From Acytostelium subglobosum LB1 (Eukaryota > Evosea > Eumycetozoa > Acytosteliales > Acytosteliaceae): a stretch of DNA of 64,000 bases. Each line of letters opens with the position of its first letter. Position 1 is the stretch's first letter. Both the position numbers and the translations under genes were made by a program. Shown in pieces: positions 56,267 through 64,000 of this stretch. The notes below the pieces were generated by a model that was not told the DNA's origin, ran no database searches, and was given only the letters and a program-made list of their open reading frames with translations. The stretch covers positions 1,612,001 to 1,676,000 of the forward strand of contig NW_012236529.1 of NCBI RefSeq assembly GCF_000787575.1. Direction: 5' to 3'.

Positions 56267-57961
56267 ATGTCCCAACCACCATCAGGATATCCACAAGGCT
56301 ACGGTGCCTACCCAGGTGCCTACCCTCCACAGCAACAGCCAGGCGCCTACCCTCCACAACAGCCAGGTGCCTATCCACCTCAGCAGCCAGGTGCCTACCA
56401 ACAACAGCCAGGTGCCTATCAGCAGCCAGGTGCCTACCCACCTCAGCAGCCAGGTGCCTACCCTCCACAACAACCAGGTGCCTACCAAACTCAAGGCTAC
56501 CCACAGGCTTACCCTCAGCAGCAACAGCCAGGTGCCTACCCACCTCAGCAACCAGGTGCCTACCAGCAGCCAGGTGCCTACCCACCGCAACAGCCAGGTG
56601 CCTATCCACCTCAACAACCAGGTGCCTACCCACCACAACAGGGCTACCCTCCCGCCCAGCAGCCAGGTGCCTACCCACCACAACAGCCAGGTGCCTATCC
56701 TCCACAACAGGGATACCCACCCGCACAGCAGCCAGGCTATCCACCCGCTGGCTACCCTCCTGCTGGCTACCCATCTGCTCAGCCAGGTTATTCACCTGCC
56801 CAACCAGGCTACCCACCCGCAACAGGCTCCCCTATAGTTGCAACACCAGCAGTCGGAGTTGCTCCAGTTGCCGCAGTTGGAGTTGCTCCAGTGGCCGCAG
56901 TTGGTGTCGCTGTTGCACCAGTGATGGCCGTAGCTGCTCCACCCGTTGCCTTTGCCTTTGTGATGCCCTGTGCCATCAGACACGATCTCAGAAGAGATGC
57001 TGATCAACTTAGACGTGCCATGAAGGGAATTGGAACGGTATGTTATTGACAAGAAGCATCTCTCAGGTCCACCAACAACACCTACTAACAACACAAACAA
57101 ACTTAGGATGAGCATACTTTGGTTGAGATCATTGGAAACCGTAACTTGGAGGAGCGTATGGAGATTGTTCGTGTGTACAGCAGCACCATCTACAGAGACC
57201 TCATTAAGGATATCAAGTCAGAGACCTCTGGAAACTTCAAGAAGTGTTTGGTGGACCTCTTGACTGACCCAGCCTATTATGACGCCGAGATCCTCTACGA
57301 CGCCATGAAGGGTGTGGGCACCAACGAGCATGCCTTGACTGAGATCCTGGTCACCAGAAGCAATGCTCAGAAGCAAAGGATATTCAACATCTTCAACAAT
57401 GAGCACCACAAGAGTCTCCATCATTGGGTGTCGTCCGAGACCTCTGGTCACTACAAGCACCTTTTGGAGAAGCTGCTCGAGTTCCGTGATGAGTCGTGGG
57501 TTGTCGATCCAAACCTGATCATCAGAGACGTTGATGAGCTGTACTATGCTGGTGAAGGTCGCGTTGGCACTGACGAGAAGGTGTTTATCAACATCCTGGC
57601 CAAGCGTAACTTTATGCACATTCGTGAGTTGTGTCGCGTCTACCCAACAATGCACAAGCACAACCCACTCTCCAAGGTGATTGACAGCGAGTTCTCGCTG
57701 GACATCAGATCGGGTCTGCAAGCCATCCTCTTCTTTGCCAACGACTCATTCGGATACTTTGCCTCCATCCTCAACAAGGCCATGGCTGGTGTTGGTACCA
57801 ACGATGACAAGCTGATCCGTAACGTCATCTACTGTCAACCCTTCATGCCAGAGCTCAAGAAGGTCTATCTTGTCAACTATGGAAAGACTCTGCATCACCA
57901 CATCTCCAACGATTGCTCTGGAGATTACAAGAAGTTGTTGCTTGAGCTTGTTGGCCATTAA
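56267..57961 (+). CDS. nxnA: Annexin VII (annexin C1/synexin)
   Basis: Two exons (56267-57037 and 57107-57961; branch-like TACTAAC in the intron) give 541 residues. The first ~190 residues are tandem GAYPPQQP units, followed by a hydrophobic Val/Ala/Pro stretch, as in Dictyostelium annexin C1 and vertebrate annexin VII. Four annexin repeats follow, each starting with the calcium-binding turn: [44 protein letters not shown]. The intron falls inside the first turn and the joined KGIGTDEH confirms it. It binds acidic phospholipids in a calcium-dependent way and acts at membranes. Strong codon bias suggests high expression. Confidence 0.92.
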
Positions 57962-58042
57962 AAGACCAACCAATCAATCAATCAGTCAGTCAGTCAAGGA
58001 CATAACAATCGGATGAGATAATAATAAACTTGTATGTGTGTT

Positions 58043-61000
58043 TTATTGCAAAGCTTTCTGGAGGACTTCAATGTCGGCCTGGGACACTTGGTTCAAGATT
58101 CCAAGTGGCTGTAGTCCAACCAACAACTGCTTAACAGTGTCCTTCTTGTCATCAGGCAGATACTCTTTCTGGACTGCATCAATGATGACTCTCAAAGCAA
58201 CAACAAACTCCTTCTGGCCAAAGAAACTTCCATTCCTATAGTTGTTTTGAAATATGTTAGAGTCTGTCTGAATGGTTGTTTGGTGATGGTCCACCAATAA
58301 TAATAACTTACAATTTGATGAGCTCAAGCATATTGTCAAGAACTGCCTTGCGCTCAGATTCGTCTTGAACTGGGAGATGAGAGCACCACAATGGGATGAT
58401 CTTGCCGAGCATGTCACCAAGCTGAGCACCACAGTATCTGATGATCTTGCCAATCGAAGAGACGGCACCCTCGGTCACCTCTAAGTTGTCTTCGTGTCTG
58501 GCATTTGTCATGCTGACGAGCATGTTCAATGCCTCGATTGCTCCAATGACAAAGGGAGCAAAGTGTTGTGGTGCCTTGGAAGCGGCCATTCCCAAACCAT
58601 ATGAGGCGGCGTGTTTAACAGATACATCCGAGTTGTGACACGACTTGAGGAGGGGATTGATGATGTGTGCATAAAGGGGGCCAACGTTGGGTGCACCGTA
58701 CTCAATCAGGTCGTCCATGATGCAGAGCATCGATGACTTGACTTGGTCAGAGTCTTCGTCACCAGTGATTCTGGCCAAGATGTTGGCGAGAAGGATCTCT
58801 TGAAGATGAACCACAGACGAGTCCTTGCTTGTGATAATGATGTCTCCAACAGCAATGGCAACGAAGTTGTAGGCATCCTCGAGGAACTGCATCTCGGCAT
58901 TGATCTGTGGATCATCATCCTCCTCATCAACATCACCTTCCAGCTCGATTCTCATCTCGTCCAAAGAGTCCAAAGTCTTGATGATTGATTGGAAGATACT
59001 TCTCATCTGACCATCAGTGAGATGTTTCTCGCCCATAACCTCGATACACTTTGGAAGGAGGATTGATAATGATTAGCATAAGAATATATAAACATATATA
59101 ATATATATATATACATACTTCACCAATAACCTTTAGCTTCTCACCAATGATCTCTGATACTGACTCAGTATCAAGGGATACGAGGAGCTTCGAGAGGATG
59201 TTGTTGAAGAGTTCACTTGTGAATGGGACCTTGGCACCGTTGGGGGCAGACATCTTCTTCTCAAAGTGGGCCTTGGAGATCCTGAGCAGACATGGCATAA
59301 GAGCAACAGCGTTGGTTCTGATGTCTTCGTTGTACTCATAGTCAATGAGTGGTACGACCTCTTTGTACAATGTGTCGATGTACTCAAAGAGCTCTTCGTT
59401 GAGGATGGTCGAGTAGATCACCAACATGGACAGTGCCAATGATTTGTTCTCAACGGTCATTGCGCTGTTGTCGCTGATCGATTCCTCGGTATAATCGTCA
59501 GTGTATTCTGTGTGTGAGAGAGAGAAGAATAACATTTAGTAAACAATGGACAGTGCACTGATGATGATGGTAATGATGATGATAACATACCTGTTGAAAC
59601 AATCTCAACATTGGCGTTGATGGCACCAAGGATTGGCTTCATGCAGAAACCAAGGTATTGCTTGAAATCCTTCTCCATGCATTGGCAGAACCTGGTGCAG
59701 GCTCTGAGGAAGAAGTCAATTTGAGGATCGTCAGACTCAAAGGGTGGCTGACTGGACATGAAGGTAAGGATCTGGTGGAGGTCATTGGCGAACTTCTCCT
59801 TCTTGACAGCAAGGCCAATCAAACTGATTGCCTCTAGTGCTCTTCCTCTAAGAGTTCTGGATTGCTTTGATGTATGATTCTGGAGTATACCAGTCAAGAA
59901 TGGCATAAAGCTGTCATAGTACTATATCAATGTTAAGATAGTCAGTATGAATGGTTGAATAATGAATCAATCGATATGATGTTTGGTGATCTCCTTACTG
60001 GTAGGAAGTCCTCAGAGATACACTCGACGATACTGGAGAAGGCACTCAAAGCATTCTCAGCGACAGAGAAGTGAGAGGACTGCATCAGTGGTGAAAGGTA
60101 TCCAAACAGACTGTTGGTGTGGGGTGTCAGCTTCTCCTTGTCAAACTCCTCAAGGAAGGTCGACAGGAACAGACAAACGACTGCTTGCACACGGGGGTTT
60201 GGATCGGAGACGATCATCGACACTGTCTGGAACAGGATCTGATAGTGAGCGTGAATGTCCTGCTCAAAGTCTGTGGCCATTTGACCGAGACAGAAGAAGA
60301 GACACCAACGGACACGTGGTACTGGGTCGTTGACCAGTGGCAGGATCAGATTGAGCATGCTCTCCAAGTTATTCTTCAGCTGGTGCTTGCATCCCTCGCA
60401 GAACATAGTAATGCTCATCAGTGCGGCAAAGCGATCACCCCAGAAGTTGGACTTGATTAACGATGGCAAGAAGCCAGAGACCGCCTGGAGCATATTCTTT
60501 GGGATTGCCAACGAAAGACGATCGAATGCGTCTTGGGCAACATCGGCATCCGATGTATCATCAGAGTTATCAGTCTCGTTCTAAAAGAGTTTGTAATTGG
60601 ATTGGACGTGTGGTGTGAGTTAAGATCTTTATATGATTGATCGATCGATATACATACAGTCAACTGGTTCCATGACTCTACACTGATGTCCTCTCTGGTG
60701 GACAACCACTTGTACATGATCTGGACCAATGAGGTCAGATAGGCAGGGTTCATCTTGTAGATGCTTGCTCTTCTCTCTGCAATGGCCAGGAAGAACTCCA
60801 TGACAAAGTGCTTGGTCTCCTCCTCGACCATATCAGAGTTGATAATCTCAAAGAATGCCTTCATGATGGTGTGGGTCTCCTTGGCGAGCCATGATGGCTT
60901 GGACTCGGCAATGACGATAAACACCACGATACCATCCTGAGCACTGTTCTCGTGATTAGTTTCAATTGCTTTGGTAATAGTCTGTGACAGATAGAATATA

Positions 61001-61897
61001 TATATATATATATTTTAGTTAGTATGGTACTTGTTTGATTGATGATATTGTTTGTTAACAATGACATACGGCAAGCATAAGTGGAATGAGTGGTTGGAAT
61101 TGAGTTTTGTCGACATCACTCATGTTGACAAAGGTGGAGATGGTACGCAAGGCAGCAATCTGGACGATGATTGAACTGTCGCAGAGACCTTGTTGAATGA
61201 GGCCCTTGAAGAGTCCTATATGTGGCTTGATGATCGACTCGATCTCTCCAATCATCTGTCCGATGATCAAATAGGCAGACTCTCTCATGTTCTCATTGGG
61301 TGACTTGGCCTCCTCGATCAAGAATCCCATCAATTCGCTCCATTCATCTGTAGTATTACATTTGTATGTATGTGAGTAGCTACTCACTCTATCATCTTGC
61401 AAAACTACTACTTACTCTTGCTGATGAGCTCTGGTGCAATAGCGCTGACAATGTTGACGACCTTGTGTCTGATCGATTTAGAGGTTTCACTGCGCAGACA
61501 TCTAAGCAGTTGAATCTTGATGTTGTTTTGAAGGTCGCTTGAGATCTTACTCCAAAGCGTGTCCTTGTGTGTAGGTGTGATAAGCGGACGGATCAGGACC
61601 GAAGAGTACTCCTTGAGCTGTGTTTTGTTGTTGTTGTTGTTGTTGTGCGTCGTAGATAGACAAGAGAAAGTGGTTATAATGGTAAGACTCTAAGACTCTT
61701 TGTCTTTGTTCAATTATATTGAGAAGACGTACCACTGGTTCAGTCGAGTTGACCAAGAGAAACAATAGACAGCTGACCAGTTGATCTGGTTGACTCTTGT
61801 ATGAGTTGAACTTCTCCTCAGCCACACGGATAGTGTTTGTGTCTGGGCTGCTCAACGCCATGATCGTGTTGATAAACTCTTGGGGTATCTGCTCCAT
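58043..61897 (-). CDS. Importin-5 / karyopherin-beta3 (Kap121)
   Basis: Nine exons (61733-61897, 61416-61617, 61070-61347, 60658-60981, 59999-60580, 59591-59921, 59119-59507, 58312-59048, 58043-58235) give 1066 residues, near the ~1100 of human importin-5. HEAT repeats run throughout. They include CLRSETSKSIRHKVVNIVS, WNQLT..NETDNSDDTSDAD (the acidic loop), PRVRWCLFFCLGQM and ISKAHFEKKMSAPNG. The C-terminal repeat block has KHAASYGLGMAASKAPQHFA. It carries ribosomal proteins and other cargo into the nucleus through Ran-dependent transport. All joins keep phase. It lies 3'-to-3' with annexin, 81 bp apart. Confidence 0.88.
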
Positions 61898-62207
61898 CTT
61901 TCAATCTATCTATTCTTCGTCTTCTTGATGATGATGATGATGATGAATAAAAAAATGGGTATGATTATATATGTTTGATGAACCGACCTGTTACTACTAC
62001 TAACTACTATGTGTTGTTGTTGTTGTTGTTGTGTAAAGTACAGAATACAGGTCTGTGATCACTTCTCTCTCACACTCACTACGCGTCGTGGCACTGAGAG
62101 TGCAACAACAACGAGGTGTCCACCCATGAGACTGAATGTGCGAAAAAAAACAAATGTTGACAATTTGCGCCTTTTTTTGACATTCTCTGAAGTTCCCCCG
62201 TTGTGTG
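61898..62207. other. Intergenic region
   Basis: 5' flank of importin-5 with GAT repeats near 61930 and a GTT run near 62010, then the 3' flank of the prenyl synthase gene. No gene seen. Confidence 0.5.
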
Positions 62208-63518
62208 TTATTTATTCCTTGTTGCCATGGTCTGGGCCAGAGTGATCAGGAGGTCTCTGGACTCTGATGATGGCAGATGTAAAAGACATTGTATGGCCTT
62301 GTTACAGTATTCAATGGCGAGTCCTCGTGTACGCACTAATCCATTGCTCTTGAGAACCAACTCATTGGCCAGTACCACATCGCCAGTGGCAGAGAATCGT
62401 CTGTTTACCATCTCCTCCAGTTCAGGATATTCTTCAGCGGCATACAACACTGGTGCTGTTGCTAATCCTAATGATAAGTCCACCAAAACATCCTTTCCAA
62501 GTTCTTCAGGTGATGATGTAAAGTCTAATAGGTCATCAACAATCTGTTTGTGATTGGTGTGAGTGGATTAGTAAAGTGATCAAAAAGGATAGAGACTAAC
62601 AACAACAACAACAACAACAAGTTACCTGTAGTGCCATTCCAATATTTGATCCAAACTCAGTGGCAATGTCAACTGTAGCACGATCACATCCACATAGTAA
62701 TGCTGATGAACGACAGGCGTTTGTTATTAATGTTGCCGTTTTCAAATAGGTCTTTCTCAGATAGTTATCGAATGATAGACCAGTGGACTTGATTTGCATG
62801 ATCTCTCCCTCCACCAGTTCCGCCAGTACCGTGGCAAATAGTTCATGTACTTCTGGGTTCTTTAAAGTTGTCATCAGTCCAGATGATCTAGGAGATTGAG
62901 TTAGTTGGGTGGTGACTGGAGGGAGGAAGTTGGACTTCCTCAACCTGGTTGGACATACCTTGCCAGTAAATAATCACCACAAAGAATAGCCAACTTATTA
63001 GAGTAGGCCATATTGATTGATTTCATATCACGACGAGTGGTAGCCTCGTCTAGTACATCGTCATGCACCAGACTTGCGGTATGCATCATCTCGTAGACCT
63101 GAGCCAACAAGATACTGTCAGATGTGAGACATCCATTCGGACTCAATGCACGTGACATTAGCATGATGAGAGTGGGACGGATACGTTTGCCTTTAAGTTG
63201 GAAGTAGTAGGTAGCAATACTGGCCAAATAGGGATGTGTGGCTTTGGCTCTACCGTACTCACCCCTTCCATTGAAGCCATTGGTAAGCAAGTCAATGATG
63301 TTGTTGGACATCTGTTGAAGGTCTTTATCGATGATACTGTAGCCACCAGCAACAGTCGTTGTGGTAGTAGATAGTGTGTTCAATGGATCTAGAAGCTTTG
63401 GAATGTATTTTGAATCTATGTCTAGTTTATCCAATGTCGGTGGAGTATCATCCACTATAAATGAGTTCTTGATCTTATCAGACACTTTGGGTAGTTGTTG
63501 TTTGCTAGGTTCTTCCAT
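62208..63518 (-). CDS. coq1: Polyprenyl diphosphate synthase (ubiquinone side chain, Coq1-type)
   Basis: Three exons (62959-63518, 62626-62887, 62208-62543) give 385 residues. The first Asp-rich motif is in LVHDDVLDEATTRRD (~155) and the second is IVDDLLDFTSSPE (~275). KGKRIRPTLIMLMSRAL and GDYLLAR are also diagnostic of trans-prenyltransferases. They elongate isopentenyl units to the long tail of coenzyme Q. The C-terminus lacks any known peroxisome signal. The first in-frame ATG at 63518 gives MEEPSKQQLPKVSD, which is not a mitochondrial presequence, although the reading frame is open further 5' without an ATG. Family is firm; chain length and location are inferred. Confidence 0.85.
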
Positions 63519-63863
63519 CTTATGAATAGTTTGATTAGGTCTGAGACAGAGATAGATAATTGAATAAGAGAGAGAGTGTGTGTGTCTTTGTGATGTGTGT
63601 TTGATTAAAGAGACCAATAATGATAATAACAACAACAACCAGAACAACAGTGTTTCATTCAGAGGTTGCGTGGTTAATGAAGCCTTGTCATCAAGGTGCA
63701 GCAAAGGAAACACACCACACACCACCTGATCATCATTCTGGTCAACTCTCCTCCTTTTTTGGTAATAGCCCACAAACCTACATTGAATCTCAGAGTGCTA
63801 AAACTATACAAATATTGTACAATAGTAATAATGATAATTGTATTTAACCATAGAACTCCATAC
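63519..63863. other. Intergenic region
   Basis: Between two leftward genes; GTGTGT and GAGAGA runs near 63570 and AT-rich sequence. An open frame continues from the synthase gene for ~85 codons without ATG. Confidence 0.45.
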
Positions 63864-63985
63864 CTCCTCTCTTTGAGTGAGGAATCAATGTTGGTGGAAG
63901 TACATCTGGTATCAAGAATCCTTGGATCTTTGTGTTGATCAGATGCATGGCCAGACAGAACTCATCCACATCCAACTTTCCATCT
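63864..63985 (-). CDS. EH-domain protein, internal exon at window edge
   Basis: A single exon of 122 nt, bounded by a TAG acceptor and a GTATGG donor, encodes DGKLDVDEFCLAMHLINTK followed by IQGFLIPDVLPPTLIPHSKR. This is the second EF-hand and C-terminal end of an Eps15-homology domain, a module that binds NPF peptides in endocytic proteins such as Eps15 and intersectin. Both neighbouring exons lie outside or beyond recognition, so the full protein cannot be named. Confidence 0.6.
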
Positions 63986-64000
63986 CTATGATTGTGTGTG

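Noticed and set aside
56220-56822. 200-codon minus-strand frame of repeated GRHLA-type units
   Set aside because: It is the antisense of the annexin GAYPPQQP repeat; a repeat open in one frame is open in others. The annexin strand has clear homology.
1-64000. tRNA, rRNA, CRISPR, transposon or virus-derived element
   Set aside because: I looked for T-loop GTTCRANTC signatures, spaced direct repeats, transposase, reverse-transcriptase and capsid-like frames, and terminal repeats, and saw none. Repeats present are microsatellites and amino-acid tracts.

Overview
The window looks like nuclear DNA of a dictyostelid social amoeba. Evidence for this is the short introns of about 45-100 bp with GTAAGT or GTATGT donors and TACTAAC-like branch points, the CAA/CAG glutamine tracts and Asn/Thr/Ser homopolymers, the TTGA and ATTG microsatellites between genes, and families typical of the group (a STAT with an aberrant SH2 domain, a GYPPQQ-tailed annexin, a ComC-like EGF membrane protein, B-box/kelch proteins). 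Base composition is less AT-rich than Dictyostelium discoideum, which would suit a group such as Acytostelium, but the species cannot be fixed from this window. I found no tRNA, rRNA, CRISPR array or transposon, nor any virus-derived element.

Left part (1-13.4 kb): regulators with long noncoding flanks. These are a MEF2-type MADS-box factor running off the left edge, a STAT best matched to the STATb type, a Ser-rich unknown protein interrupted by an undetermined base, and a CCCH zinc-finger protein. The 2.9 kb and 2.4 kb of sequence 5' of the MEF2 and STAT genes carry TTGA arrays, which resemble known Dictyostelium STAT sites.

14-22 kb: an L-fucokinase / GDP-fucose pyrophosphorylase (GDP-fucose salvage) lies between two related kelch proteins, one with a B-box and one without. 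23-31.6 kb: an LRMDA-like leucine-rich-repeat protein, a four-helix membrane protein, a Bfr1-like coiled-coil protein and a Cue2/N4BP2-like CUE-DUF1771-Smr protein. 31.8-38.4 kb: a secreted beta-helix-like protein whose reading frame overlaps the 3' end of an ataxin-2 homologue, then a SAM-like plus P-loop NTPase protein of Crinkler/RHS appearance.

38.7-50 kb: membrane and mitochondrial genes. They are a ComC-like EGF protein, an MFSD6-like transporter, CCDC97, a probable mitochondrial single-pass protein, an Atg27/M6P-receptor-like protein and a TMEM104-like transporter. 50-64 kb: FANCD2 (12 exons), annexin VII, importin-5, a polyprenyl diphosphate synthase for ubiquinone, and the start of an EH-domain protein.

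Most genes have independent functions; no operon-like or pathway cluster is evident. Three genes bear on RNA fate or transport (CUE/Smr, ataxin-2, Bfr1-like). Exon joins were worked out by hand from splice consensus, reading phase and family similarity. Phase was checked throughout, but individual boundaries could be off by a base or two.
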